The translations under genes were made by a program, and so were the position numbers. DNA of 64,000 nucleotides from Chondrosia reniformis. Taxonomy: Eukaryota > Porifera > Demospongiae > Chondrillida > Chondrillidae. Each line of letters starts with the position of its first letter. Position 1 is the stretch's first letter. The stretch spans positions 3,286,001 to 3,350,000 of the forward strand of contig OX359194.1 of NCBI GenBank assembly GCA_947172415.1, written 5' to 3'. Shown one piece after another: positions 23,442 to 35,797 of the stretch. The notes beneath the pieces are model-generated. The model saw only the letters and a list, made by a program, of their open reading frames with translations, ran no database searches and was not told the origin of the DNA.

Positions 23442-24175
23442 AAAGAGTCAAAAGATGTACCATCTAAAAGATGAGTTCGATGCAGTTAGAAGAAATCCTT
23501 ATTCTAGTATACAGTGTACATACAGACATATGGGAATGGCTCCTCTAGTGACTAATGCAACCAATAATACTGCTAAGATGCTCCACTGTGTGTGGCAAAC
23601 ACATCTAACTAGATTGCTTTTTCCTGTGTTACTCATAGTTTTACACTCCTATATATAAATTAGACCCCTATACATGGGACTGCAGTGCATGGTCCTCACT
23701 TTCAAGCAAACAAAACATTAATTAATGTGCATTATACATCATGCAGCTGACTGCATGGGAAGAAGCTGTATACATGTACATAGTTGCGTACATGCATTTT
23801 CAGTATTTGATCATATGCATAGTCTCATGCATATGGTCAGTCTACTTAAATGAATCTCTTTCATTTATATATACGAATATATATACTCTGAGTCAATTAA
23901 TGTAATAACATCAGAAAGTCTTAATTATAAGCTTGATGTTTAACATCAAGCACTGTACACTAAATTGAACAATAATCAACTGAACCACACATTGTGATTC
24001 TGCATACTGCAAAAATACCTGTAGATGATGCCATCCTTCTGGATATGATAGCTGGGGAGGCAAAAATCAGAGACTTAAGACAAAGGAATGACTAAACTTG
24101 CATGATTAGTACTGTACTTTATACCAAACTAGCAATGTACCTATACAATGTACCAATATGTAGTATTCTCATAAT

Positions 24176-26880
24176 TTTTTTTACTAGAAACAGCGTTTAT
24201 TCGTCGAAAACGTCATAACCATGCCTATACTTCTGCGCATGCGCAAATTACCAAGTTACCTGCTTGTCAGATAGCTACACTTGAGTTTCCGATCAACTTG
24301 TTTACTTTTCAGTCCAAGTCCAGTGGAAGATGTAAGTTAAGAGATCGCTTAGCTAAGGGCTAAAGGTGAAGTATGGGGTTTTCAAACACAGCGCCTTTTA
24401 CCAGTACCAGAACAGCTTCTTTCTTTGTCTCCAGTTGCTCCTTCGCGTGCAGGCGAAATTCGAGCTATATTCGGAACCCCTCCTTTAGCAATTTGCTCTG
24501 CCACAAGCTACGAATCGGTAGTTCCTTCCTTAGACAATTATTCCATCCTTACACAGCCGCCAAGGGAATAAGATACGAAGGGGTGAGGGTCAATCGTTGC
24601 GCGAGTGAACATTTGACCAAAAATGCCCTTCCGTACCTTAGAGTAGGTTACTCAAGTTTGGCTTAATGTTAGAAATTATTGTTCTCTCCTTTGCTCTGCA
24701 ATTTACTTCGGTTTCTTTTGCATTATCTACTATTTGCTTCTGTTTCCTCTACAGGGCAATGATGCAGAAGCGCGATGAGCGGCAAGACTTTGGTGTAGCT
24801 ATGGTACCTCAGCGGCAAGACTTTGGTGTAGCTATGGTACCTAGGTCCTTGTCTGCTTCTCTGTCAAGCCCATTGTATGACTTGGGGTTACCGCTATTAA
24901 TCAACTTCGAAGACTGCGACCGTGACTCATCAACGAAATGCCCTTTACTGAGCAACTCCTTAAGGTACACTTTAAAGAACCTTGCGGATGATGCTAAAGT
25001 TAAGTTAGACTTTGAGGGCCATAAAGCGGAAGAAGTTGCCAAGAACATTGTGAGTCAATACTTAGCCAATGCTGACGTGACAGTGCAGTCAAACAAGGAG
25101 GTAGAAGAGTGGAAAACAATGAAAAGCTTTGCTGTCAAGGAAGCCCAACGACAAGATGTTTATGCTCGACATTGTAAAAATGAAGATGATGTTGTCTTGG
25201 TAGTTGAAATCCACTCAGGACCAGACGATTCACATTTCTACAAGACAGTGAAAAAAACAGCTTTTGCGCTATTGAGCCAGCTGCGCTATCTGCGACAGCA
25301 TTATGACATTAGCAAAGTAGTTGGATTTACTTTCCCTAAGAAAGATTACCCAGCAGTTGCAGTGAAAGTATCTGTGTCGCTGAAATTGTCTGTCGAGGGC
25401 ATTGGCTTTGTTTGTGAGAGGAATGCTCTCGAAATGGAAAAAGTAGGTGAGGAGGTTAGTGATGCAGTTCATGACATCAAACAGCTTCTCATACAACATA
25501 ATCCAGAACCTTTTCCGTGCTACCCTATCAAACTCACGCCAGGAGAAATCAGGAAGATTCAAGCCATTCTTAATTCTCAGAAAGATAAGGGTCGTTATAG
25601 ACAATTTCGAATCGATCAAGAGAAACGTTTAGGCCATGAGAATGAGGAATTGAAGCAGGTCTATTCAGGATCCTCACTTATCTTGAAGGGCAATAATAAA
25701 ACCTACAAACACATCTGCCATGAATCACTGTCCGAATTTTCTGTGATGAGTGATCTCTTTAGCATGGCTAAGAGTGACCAACTTGTGACGGCTATTGGCT
25801 ATTTTAGGGTAGGCATTGCATCGTTCTATGTGTTTCCAACGGTGTCACGACCACTAACATATAGAGAAGCCAAAGCCTGTCTTTTACCCCTATTGGAGGG
25901 TACGAAGCAAGCACTGGAAGAACTGCACCGTCTAGGCTTTGCACACCTTGATGTCCGTTTGGACAATATCTGCTTGAAGTTGAAAAATTCTGGAATGATG
26001 GTCGTACTCATTGATTTTGATTTTGTTCGAGACATAGACACTACATTGGAACAGAATAGTATGTCATATCTGGCTAAAGAAAGTGTAATGTACAAGATTC
26101 CAGAGTATAAAGAAAAATCTGTAAGCCAGCCTGTAGATAAGTTTGATTGGTGGCAGCTTGGTTTGATGGCAGCATATTGCCTAACAGTGCACAACGAAGA
26201 ACAGCGGCCAAGTTACCACGACTTTAAGATTCCTGAAGAATTCTATCAAGACGAGTTCTTCAAATGTGCAAAGAAGGGTGAGCCATCTCCGCCTCGGGAA
26301 TGTGAGAGGATTGCCAGATACTCTTCGCCTATTGGTTACTTAACTTAATCTGTTCTGCCTGAGCACAGTCATGTAATTACAAGAGAAACTAGCAGCTGAA
26401 CACAGTGTTCTAGTTGATCCATGAACTCAGGATTTCAATTCTCTTTAATTAACCTGTAAACTTGGTAAAAAGTATACTCTTTATTTTTCCTGATTGTATT
26501 GCATTGTGTTGAACCTATGAACTTGATGTACTTATATATATACTCTTTATTATAGTATTTTATATAATTATATCCATGCACTATTTGCATGACATTTTGT
26601 GCACATGAACTGTCCCATATCTTAATTGTGTTGGTGATAGTACGTGATAACTATAGTTTGTAACAAATGCATCCACATCTATATAAGCATTCAGTATTCT
26701 CTTGTAAATTCTTGCGTAGCAAGCATAGTTATAAAATTATATGTATATACATAACCATGGGCATGTACGTGCATGAGCCTTATACTTATATAATATGATC
26801 GGAAAATGAGTATGTTAAAAAGTATAAGATGATCAAAGTATATACTTATTTCACCTGCAGTTTAGTTGATGTTTCAATAA
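24176..26880 (+). repeat. Tandem duplication unit, copy 1
   Basis: Sequence from AACAGCGTTTATTCGTCG through the kinase-like gene and about 530 bp of 3' flank recurs at 27735-31110. Similarity resumes at 27345-27560 versus 31125-31310 after a non-LTR insertion in copy 1. The whole unit is about 3.4 kb before later insertions. Confidence 0.9.
24755..26348 (+). CDS. Kinase-like protein, tandem copy 1
   Basis: An atypical protein kinase-like protein. The open frame begins at 24666, but a strong polypyrimidine acceptor (CTCTACAG at 24747-24754) and a GTAAGT donor at 24332 suggest a 5' exon and a start at Met 24759, giving about 529 residues. If unspliced, the extra 31 residues form a hydrophobic leader. 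The N-terminus has an 11-residue tandem repeat (RQDFGVAMVPQ). The middle holds VVLVVEIHSGP with K-rich helices, reminiscent of the nuclease-like domains that precede kinases in Crinkler-type proteins. The C-terminus has HLDVRLDN (catalytic loop, about residues 425-432 counting from 24666), VVLIDFDF (DFD in place of DFG) and DWWQLGLMAAY (helix F). No clear glycine loop. Substrate unknown. Confidence 0.75.
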
Positions 26881-26974
26881 GTAAACTGTGAAACGAAAAA
26901 AAAAATGATGACTGACATTCTAAAGGAAAAAAGCAAAAACTCTATCAGTGCAATGAGTCAGGAACTAGTATATA
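26349..26974. other. 3' flank of kinase-like copy 1
   Basis: AT-rich and matching 30581-31110. It contains AATAAG/ATTATA-type signals but no convincing second gene. A short A-rich run (26895-26905) precedes the non-LTR fragment. Confidence 0.4.
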
Positions 26975-26979
26975 TTATT

Positions 26980-27011
<32 letters not shown>

Positions 27012-27345
27012 AGTGCATCATGTGCAAAGCACACTAGGGTGTTTGCCCCATGTAGCACTGTGCAGACAATAAATTAAATAATAAACATAAAAAATAGGTT
27101 AATTTCCACAAATCGCCATTTATTCAGTGACATCAGTACTATGTTTGTAGAATCTGTGATACCACATCTTCTCTAGTGCTCTTCCCACTCTTCCTTCCTT
27201 GCAGGCTCTATCTAGTATTATAGCACATTTCTTCTTTTCTCCCATCTCCTGGAATCCTTCCACTGTGTCCCCCATGGCTTGCAACAGCTCCCTCCTCTTC
27301 TCCACTAGTGACCCACAGCGCAGTAGGAAATGCAAACATGCAACA
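26975..27345 (-). pseudogene. Non-LTR retrotransposon 3' fragment
   Basis: An (ATT)n tract at 26977-27010 is the 3' tail, read on the minus strand as AAT repeats. Next comes GTGCTACATGGGGC, then a short coding end (LEKMWYHRFYK and FLLRCGSLVEKRRELLQAMG). It resembles the element at 37500-38672, which also ends in an AAT tract and KMWTARF. It is absent from copy 2 of the duplication, so it entered copy 1 afterwards. Confidence 0.7.
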
Positions 27346-27758
27346 ATATAGCAAACAACTATGGTGCTTGTACAGATTCTGATCAAATATATACATGTGA
27401 CCTAAAGTTGTGTTTATCGATCCAGTGACCGAATAACAGCTGACCCTGAGAAACCATATTTAACTTTGTATGTTTTTAGATCAATATTGTGACAATACAC
27501 TAGTACTGTGATGGTCTTGGGAACACAAGTTTTACGTTAATTCCATTTAATACAGTGGAGCACGGATATAACGAACTTCTAATTGTAGTAAATTAAATTT
27601 ATTTCGTTATAACCGAATTTCGTTATAAAAAAGATACGTTTTCAGGCACGCATCGTATCTGTACTCGTCAGGGTGAATTACGCGAGACTGGCCAATCAAA
27701 GCAAAGTACTAGGAGGCCATTTTTTAATTACTACTAACAGCGTTTTTTCGTCGTAAAC

Positions 27759-28463
27759 GGGAGTCTTTAAAACGCGGAATACGGAATACGGAATACGGAA
27801 TAGCGGAATAGCAAAACGCGGAATAACGGAATAACGAAAATGGCAGCCAACTAGTATGGCCGAATGGAAATTCGTTCATCGAGCTTAACGATCAATCAAC
27901 GTCGTCTTCGCTTCACGGAACGACTTAAAAACAGACGTTTACTCGCTATACCGACAGATACTCGTAGCGCATTGGCGAAACATAAAATAATAAGGTGACC
28001 GAAATACGCGTAATCGAGAAAATAAGATTTACCGATCAATCAACGTCTCTACCACAAATTTACCTCTATTGTTCCTATGGTTACATAATGTCTAAATAAT
28101 TAGTGTTTATTCCTAAACATGTATTACACATAGGTAATCTCTTACTGGATGCACCTTTCTGTAGCAGTATCAACACCTTTTTATATTATAGCCGGTGCAT
28201 ATTATTTTATCTTTAATAACGCGCATTTTGGTCACGATTCTTTCGTTGTCTTCCTTATTATTTAATGTTTAATAGCGCGTATTTTGGTCACGATTCGTTC
28301 GTTGTCAGCGTTCCGTGAAGCGAATACGACGCTGATTGATCTTTAAGCTCAATTTCCATTCGGCCATACTAGTTGGCTGCCATTTTCGTTATTCCGTTAT
28401 TCCGCGTTTTGCTATTCCGCTATTCCGTATTCCGTATTCCGTATTCCGCGTTTAAAGACTCCC
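27759..28463. mobile_element. Mutator-type foldback element, 705 bp
   Basis: Terminal inverted repeats of about 160 bp start GGGAGTCTTTAAA and end TTTAAAGACTCCC. A 9 bp target duplication, GTCGTAAAC, lies at 27750-27758 and 28464-28472. Copy 1 of the duplication has the uninterrupted site (TTCGTCGAAAACGTCATAACC at 24200-24220). Long repeats plus a 9 bp duplication fit MULE-type elements. The arms contain repeated CGGAATA units, and the centre has two direct copies of TTTTGGTCACGATTC. There is no protein. Confidence 0.9.
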
Positions 28464-28986
28464 GTCGTAAACGTCATAACCACGCCTACTACTGCGCATG
28501 CGCAAAAATTACCAAGTTACCTGCTTGCCAGATACACTCGAGTTTCCGATCAACCTGTTTACTTTTCAGTCCAAGTGCAGTAGAAGATGTAAGTTAAGAA
28601 TTCGCTTAGCTAAGGGCTAAGGTGAAGTATGGGGTTTTAAACACAGCGCCTTTTACCAGTACAAGACAGAACAGCTTCTTTCTTTGTCTCCAGTTGCTAT
28701 ATTCGGAACCCCTCCTTTAGCAGTTTGCTCTGCCACAAGCTACGAATCGGTAGTTCCTTCCTTAGGCTATTATCCCATCCTTACACAGCCGCCAAGGGAA
28801 TAAGATACGAAGGGGTGAGGGTCAATCGTTGCGCGAGTGAACATTTGACCAAAAATGCCCTTTCGTACCTTAGAGTAGGTTACTCAAGTTTGGCTTAATG
28901 TTAGAAATTATTGTTCTCTCCTTTGCTCTGCAATTTACTTCGGTTTCTTTTGCATTATCTACTATTTGCTTCTGTTTCCTCTACAG

Positions 28987-30580
28987 GGCAATGATGCAGA
29001 AGCGCGATGAGCGGCAAGACTTTGGTGTAGCTATGGTACCTCAGCGGCAAGACTTTGGTGTAGCTATGGTACCTAGGTCCTTGTCTGCTTCTCTGTCAAG
29101 CCCATTGTATGACTTGGGGTTACCGCTATTAATCAACTTCGAAGACTGCGACCGTGACTCATCAACGAAATGCCCTTTACTGAGCAACTCCTTAAGGTAC
29201 ACTTTAAAGAACCTTGCGGATGATGCTAAAGTTAAGTTAGACTTTGAGGGCCATAAAGCGGAAGAAGTTGCCAAGAGCATTGTGAGTCAATACTTAGCCA
29301 ATGCTGACGTGACAGTGCAGTCAAACAAGGAGGTAGAAGAGTGGAAAACAATGAAAAGCTTTGCTGTCAAGGAAGCCCAACGACCAGATGTTTATGCTCG
29401 ACATTGTAAAAATGATGGTGATGTTGTCCTGGTAGTTGAAATCCACTCAGGACCAGGTGATTCACATTTCTACAATACAGTGAAAAAAACAGCTTTTGCG
29501 CTATTGAGCCAGCTGCGCTATCTGCGACAGCATTATGACATTAGCAAAGTAGTTGGATTTACTTTCCCTAAGAATGATCACCCAGCAGTTGCAGTGAAAG
29601 TATCTGTGTCGCTGAAATTGTCTGTCGAGGGCATTGGCTTTGTTTGTGAGAGGAATGCTCTCGAAATGGAAAAAGTAAGTAAGGAGGTTAGTGATGCAGT
29701 TCATGACATCAAACAGCTTCTCATACAACCTATTCCTGAACCTTTTCCGTGCTACCCTATCAGACTCATGCCAGAAGAAATCAGGAAGATTGAACACATT
29801 CTTAATTCACAGAAAGATAATATTCGTTATACACAATTTCGAGTCGATCAACAGGAAGGTTTAGGCCATGAGAATGAGGAATTGAAGCAGGTCTATTCAG
29901 GATCCTCACTTATCTTGAAGGGCAATAATAAAACCTACAAACACCTCTGCCATGAATCACTGTGCGATGTTCGTGTGATGAGTGATCTCTTTAGCATGGC
30001 TAAGAGTGACCAACTTGTGACGGCTATTGGCTATTTTAGGTTAGGCATTGCATCGTTCTATGTGTTTCCAACGGTGTTACGACCACTAACCTATAAAGAA
30101 GCCAAAGCCTGTCTTTTACCCCTATTGGAGGGTACGAAGCAAGCACTGGAAGAACTGCACCGTCTAGGCTGTGCACACCTTGATGTCCGTTTGGACAATA
30201 TCTGCTTGGAGTTGAAAAATTCTGGAATGATGGTCGTACTCATTGATTTTGATTTTGTTCGAGACAGAGGCACTTCATTGGAACAGAATAAAATGTCATA
30301 TCTGGCTAAAGAAAGTGTAATGTACAAGATTCCAGAGTATAAAGAAAAATCTGTAAGCCAGCCTGTAGATAAGTTTGATTGGTGGCAGCTTGGTTTGATG
30401 GCAGCATATTGCCTAACAGTGCACAACGAAGAACAGCGGCCAAGTTACCACGAGTTTCAGATTCCTGAAGAATTCTATCAAGACGAGTTCTTCAAATGTG
30501 CCAAGAATGGTGAGCCATCTCCGCCTAAGGAATGTGAGAGGATTGCCAGATACTCTTCACCTATTGGTTACTTAACTTAA
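28987..30580 (+). CDS. Kinase-like protein, tandem copy 2
   Basis: Paralogue of the gene at 24755-26348, with the same layout and the same alternatives for the start (first ATG of the long frame 28898; preferred Met at 28991 after the CTCTACAG acceptor; GTAAGT donor at about 28588 in a 5' exon). All kinase-like motifs are kept: HLDVRLDN, LIDFDFV and DWWQLGL. By hand count it differs from copy 1 by about 42 residues. Most cluster between residues 270 and 325 (for example KLTPGEIRKIQAIL against RLMPEEIRKIEHIL) and near 352-362, while silent differences number about six. This bias suggests that both genes are used and are diverging under selection. Confidence 0.75.
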
Positions 30581-31310
30581 TCTGTTCTGCCTGAGCACAG
30601 TCATGTAATTACAAGAGAAACTAGCAGCTGAACACAGTGTTCTAGTTGATCCATGAACTCAGGATTTCAATTCTCTTTATTTAACCTGTAAACTTGATAA
30701 AAAGTATACTCTTTATTTTTCCTGATTGTATTGCATTGTGTTGAACCTATGAACTTGATGTACTTATATATATACTCTTTATTATAGTATTTTATATAAT
30801 TATATCCATGCACTATTTGCATGACATTTTGTGCACATGAACTGTCCTCCGATATCTTAATTGTGTTGGTGATAGTATGTGATGACCATAGTTTGTAACA
30901 AATGCATCCACATCTATAAGCATTCAGTATTCTCTTGTAAATTCTCGTGTAGCAAGCATAGTTATAAAATTATATGTATATACATAACCATGGGCATGTA
31001 CGTGGATGAGCCTGTCTCTATGTACTTATGATTGGAAAATGAGTATGTTAAAAAGTATAAGATAAGCGAAGTATATATACTTATTTCGCCTGCAGTTTAG
31101 TTGAAACGTATAGCTATCATTTTATTATATAGCAAACATGGCGTTTGTACAGATTCTGATCAAATACATGTGACCTAAAGTTGTGTTCATCGATCCAGTG
31201 ATCATGACCAAATATTAGCTGATATTGAGAAACCATATCTTTGAATATTGTGACAATACACTAGTACTGTAATGGTCTTGGGAACACACGTTTTACGTTA
31301 ATTCCCTTTA

Positions 31311-33256
31311 ATATTTATGTAATATGGTATATAAATTTGTTACTTTTGAGCAGACATGGTGATCAGGATGGTCATTGTGAAGAAGATGCTATAATATTGG
31401 TATTGTATCATGTAGTACCATGCAATGTGCAATCGTAGAAATAGAATCTGGTAGGTCTTATCCAATTTTGTCACAGCTTAGAGCTATCAATGTATTAATG
31501 GTTTTTGAAAAAAGCCCTGATAGCATATATATATATAAGCTGGTTTGGATTGCATGCACATTTCAATATGATCATGATTGCATAAATATGGATGTGGCAA
31601 CTGGCCATGAATATATAGTCAGTTTGTACTGATCATGTGTTGGGTTGTATATATTTTAAGATAATATGTATGAGTACCGTATACGAGTATATACCTCATG
31701 AGTACATGAGTCAACCGTACATATATTATATGTACGGTTCCTTGCCTTGCTATGACATGCATGGATGATTGGTATATTTTGTAATCACTTGTATTCCCCA
31801 TTTTTGTAATACATTACACTTATATTTGCTCAAAAGTATCTTAGTTATATATTTTTGTTAAGTTAGTACGTGAATAATGTGATGTTGAGCAAGACTACTA
31901 TATAACATAATAAAAAGCTTCAGCAAACTACAGAACCTACTAAACATTGTTCATACTTATCAAAACGTTCACTAATGAAATGGTGTCCAGCTTGATCTGA
32001 TTAGTACAGCAGCTTTTCAACAACTGATACAGAAAACTGTGTATTTGCACTGCCCTCATAGTCCACCTGGCTGGGAGGAAGGGCATCACCTGAAGGTGCA
32101 TGAGACTCTCAGTTGGAGGTGTGGAAACTTTGCAGAAGTGAACATAATGATTTCATGCCCAGCTGAAACATTTGCTGGTGGGTGTGGCTTTAAGAGTGCG
32201 CTCAGACGTCCACTCTACAGGGTATTTAAGGGAATTTTAAAGTCATGAACAAAAAGACTAGTAACGGTATCAGTGGCAAACAAATAACATATGCTGTGGA
32301 TAGAAGTGATAAAGAAATACAGTTTAATTATTATAGGTCAACAGAGGCCAAACGCAGCAAAGCCAAATATATGTACCTTATTATATCATACATGCAGATA
32401 TCTATTGTATATATATAAGACCATCCACTTATAAAAATCTTATCACCTCTCATTAAAAAATGCCTTAACAATTGTATCATAGAGTACGGTAGTACTCTAT
32501 AAGTAGGGATGGCCGAAAAAAAACATGGCCGCCCTATTCAATGTATTATCAATTAACACCTCATAAATCAACAACGTTCAGATTTTCGGTTGCATTCGTG
32601 TGTTTGCAGTCGTTTTTGCATGCTTTTCTAAACGCCAAAACATGTTACGATGCTCTACAACCTTCGCAAAGTGGTTAAACCGAAATAGGCCAAATTCTGC
32701 AATTCCTCATTTTTTCTTCTTCTTCTTCTTCTTCTTCTTCTTCTTCTTCTTCTTTTTTCAAATGAGCTAGCGCTAACATGCGAACTTACGCAGGTACATA
32801 CAAATACGAAATCGTCATGAATGTTTCCGAACTAGGGAATAGGCTACCCTAGATTTCAACGCGCTCCAACCGAAGCGTGTTACTTTTGAAAGTGCCAAAT
32901 TTAGGGCCTCTTTGAACGCCATTTTTTAATTAAGTTTCAAATTCTCTGTATATAAAATAAGTAACCCGAATGAGTAATATTTGTGGTACTGCCGTTACCC
33001 GCGATCGAATTTCTTAGTCGCTTTGCAGGGCCTATATACAGTCGTATTCTTAACGATTATGGACCCTTTAATATCCTAAACTGAATGTTAAAGAACGGTA
33101 GAAAACATCTTATCAAATTTGGGATCTTTTCGGACGCCATTTTTTAATTTAGAGCTCTCTATTATATCGTCTATTCTGCTACTTTATTTCGAGTTTTCGC
33201 CAAGAAAACTTTCAAAACAAATATTAACAAGAAAAAAGGAGCAATACAAGTTAAAT
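31311..33256. other. Non-coding interval
   Basis: No recognisable gene. It contains an AAGTAGGGATGG motif at 32502-32513 shared with the palindrome below and a (CTT)n tract at 32708-32755. Confidence 0.35.
32708..32755 (+). repeat. (CTT)n microsatellite
   Basis: About fourteen uninterrupted TTC triplets in a T-rich context. Confidence 0.95.
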
Positions 33257-33614
33257 AAAAACATTCAAAAATGAAGTTAAAAGTAGGGATGGCACTATAA
33301 CAGTGATTGGCACATCTAGAAAAAGTAACAAAACAAGAAAGTGATCATATGGTAAGGCTAACATTGCAGAAGTGGCATACTGAAACTTAACTATACACAT
33401 CACTTCTATGTTTGGGCGCATCAATCCCTACTTCTAGTATATCCATGATGCGCCCAAACATAGAAGTGATGTGTATAGTTAAGTTTCAGTATGCCACTTC
33501 TGCAATGTTAGCCTTACCATATGATCACTTTCTTGTTTTGTTACTTTTTCTAGATGTGCCAATCACTGTTATAGTGCCATCCCTACTTTTAACTTCATTT
33601 TTGAATGTTTTTTA
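33257..33614. repeat. Near-perfect long palindrome
   Basis: Two arms of about 168 bp read as exact complements (AAGTAGGGATGGCAC outward, GGGCGCATCA next to the centre) around a 22 base spacer. I compared the inner 145 bases of each arm and found no mismatch; only the outermost few bases differ (TTAAATAAAA against TTATATAAAAA). Such identity implies a recent origin. No coding content. Confidence 0.95.
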
Positions 33615-34807
33615 TATAATTTAGTAAACCTTTGCATAGCTCAGGGAAATTAGGATATATAGTCATGACTGTATAATGATGTCAACAGAAATTTTAATCT
33701 TCATGATCAGCTGGTTCCCAAGCGAACATTCTGTATATAATTTACAGCCGTACATGGGCCTTCCAACACTAATAATAATGTACTACATATATACATGTTA
33801 CTTACCCCTGCTAGTAAGCCATATTCAGTAACCTCCAAATAGTAGGCAGTTTGTTTGAAATTTCTAAAAGCTATTCCAGAATTCACATCACACGGAATTT
33901 CCCCTAATGACTCGGGTATGTGCACGTGTAGCTTTACAGTGTTAAGTGTGAAAGGTAGGAGAGTTTAAACACGAGCTAGCTACGGTATTTTGCGAATGTG
34001 AAGGTGGTATGTATGAATTAAATCACATTATTTATTCTAGGAATCATCTTTAAACTAAAACTGCATAAATTTAATGCAGCATGAATTACTTGATTTACGT
34101 TATGCAGATAATTATATGGAAATGCATATAAGCTAAAGATTCATTTTGTGTAAAAACAAAATCCATGCATGTACTGTTGATTTTTACACTGTCAATCCTT
34201 TTTACATTATAAAGTGACCATGTTTTTTGTATCATCCCTAGCTATTAAGAGAGTATATACTGAATACCTTAAGCTTCTGATAGCTATATAAGTACACACA
34301 CACATGTACATATACCGTAATCCTCCCATGCTCCATTGCAATCCACTTGACCAGAAGGATTGATTTGTAGGGTTTTCCCATACGAACAGGAAGTGAGAAA
34401 AACCACAGTTCCATGAGATAGCACCCACTACATATGCAAAGTATGGTAAGCTTGATATAGATAGATATACAGATTGCATGCTTAAAAATGAAGTATGTAA
34501 TACATGTATGTATATGATCGATGACACTATGTACACATGTACTATATAGGTGTATATATAGATCCTGCGTGACTCACATAAGAAAGGGATTTCACACTTA
34601 TTGGGTAATGAAGTATTTTCTCTACAAATAAAGATGACAAGGAGGGTATATATATAGTCACAAATTACTAACTGTAGACTTTGCCTTAGAATGTACCTCT
34701 AGAACCCAAACAGAACACACAGTCATATTCAAAGACTTTTAAAATGCTCCAAATGAGGTAATAGGCACACACGAGCCAAACCGTTTTTCTAGTTAAGTTA
34801 TATATAT
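33615..34807. other. Non-coding interval
   Basis: No gene recognised in about 1.2 kb of AT-rich sequence. Confidence 0.3.
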
Positions 34808-34913
34808 AAAACATGGTAGTCTCGCGTAGCCCAGACCGCTTCTCGCCTCCATATTTATATTATGACGTCACACGGTCGGCGAGATAGGGTCTGGTCAATT
34901 GCCTATACCATTT

Positions 34914-35239
34914 TTGTTCTGGCCCGAAGTGTTCCGGAAGTGGTAGGCGATGATAAACGCACTTCTAACGCATACGCTCTGATCAATCCTAACCGATGTC
35001 AGAGGGCTAATGCAAACTGTAATGCTCCCTTTTCGGGTTAATAAACGATCAAAAATAATCGGTAGTGCTGCGTAGATGACGGATTTGCCATAACCCGTCG
35101 GCAGAGAAACAAAGGTATCCTTCCCGCTTACAAAGGCCTTAAAGGTTTCGATTTGCTTGTCCTTAAAGCTCCCAACACCAAACAATTTAGCAACGTCCAC
35201 AAGAATTCCCGTAAGATCACTAGATTTAGAAGTACTCAT
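34914..35239 (-). pseudogene. RecQ-like helicase N-terminal fragment
   Basis: From Met at 35239 the frame encodes LFGVGSFKDKQIETFKAF, then VSLPTGYGKSVIYAALP. These are motif 0 (the FK..Q..A/T glutamine) and motif I (GYGKS, the ATP-binding loop) of RecQ-family helicases. TVCISPLTSVRIDQ follows, matching the motif Ia region. The frame then runs into the terminal repeat and stops. DEAH box and later motifs are missing, so it cannot be an active helicase. The source gene is not in the window. Confidence 0.8.
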
Positions 35240-35364
35240 CTCGTACGTAGATCATATAGGACGATTTGCGGAGTTCACGTTACATACGCGTATCTCGTAT
35301 GAATATAATTATTTCCATGGTAACTGCATATTTAATGAGCCCCCAACTTCCGGGGGCCAGAACA

Positions 35365-35797
35365 ACAAGTATTTCGAGTTTAAAAACTCGTGGGGCTGCC
35401 GCCCCCCGAATCAACTCGAACTACTTGGCCGTATCGTTGGCATTTAATATATATATTCGTAATACTAACGATTGAAGACGCTTAAGTGTCCTGAACACTA
35501 TAAATAGCGACAGAAAAGCTTCGTTAACTAAAGCTTCCTGAACGCCGCCATTTGCAAAACGATGTATTGATGTATAAATTAAGTATTATAAAGTATTATA
35601 ATAGTTGCGTATATATGAACCTGTATTAAATATATATCGACGTATAAATAAAGTGTTATAACAGTTGCGTATGAACCCGTATTATATATATAGATATATA
35701 TATATATATCTATATATATATCTTTCCGTAACATGAAGCCGTACAACGTAATCGGCAAATGAAAACAATATAAGGGGCTGCCTGCGGCAGCCCCTAA
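35365..35797 (+). mobile_element. Hairpin-ended short element H1, copy 2
   Basis: Same left foldback (ACAAGTATTTCGAG start) and right palindrome as copy 1. It lies within the Mutator-type element at 34817-35895 and abuts that element's right terminal repeat exactly, so the Mutator-type element either carried it along or was hit by it later. Confidence 0.75.

Larger units (their letters stand above)
27735..31310 (+). repeat. Tandem duplication unit, copy 2
   Basis: Second copy of the kinase-like gene unit, split near its start by the foldback element 27759-28463. Flanking and coding sequence are mostly identical to copy 1. Confidence 0.9.

Noticed and set aside
24666-24754. Hydrophobic N-terminal leader of the kinase-like proteins as a signal peptide
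   Set aside because: The stretch is also a classic polypyrimidine tract ending in CTCTACAG, with a good upstream donor in both copies. Splicing explains it better, although I cannot exclude the leader.
27551-27630. Pogo-like end CAGTGGAGCACGGATATAAC
   Set aside because: Only one end is visible and no matching partner was found, so it is not listed as an element.
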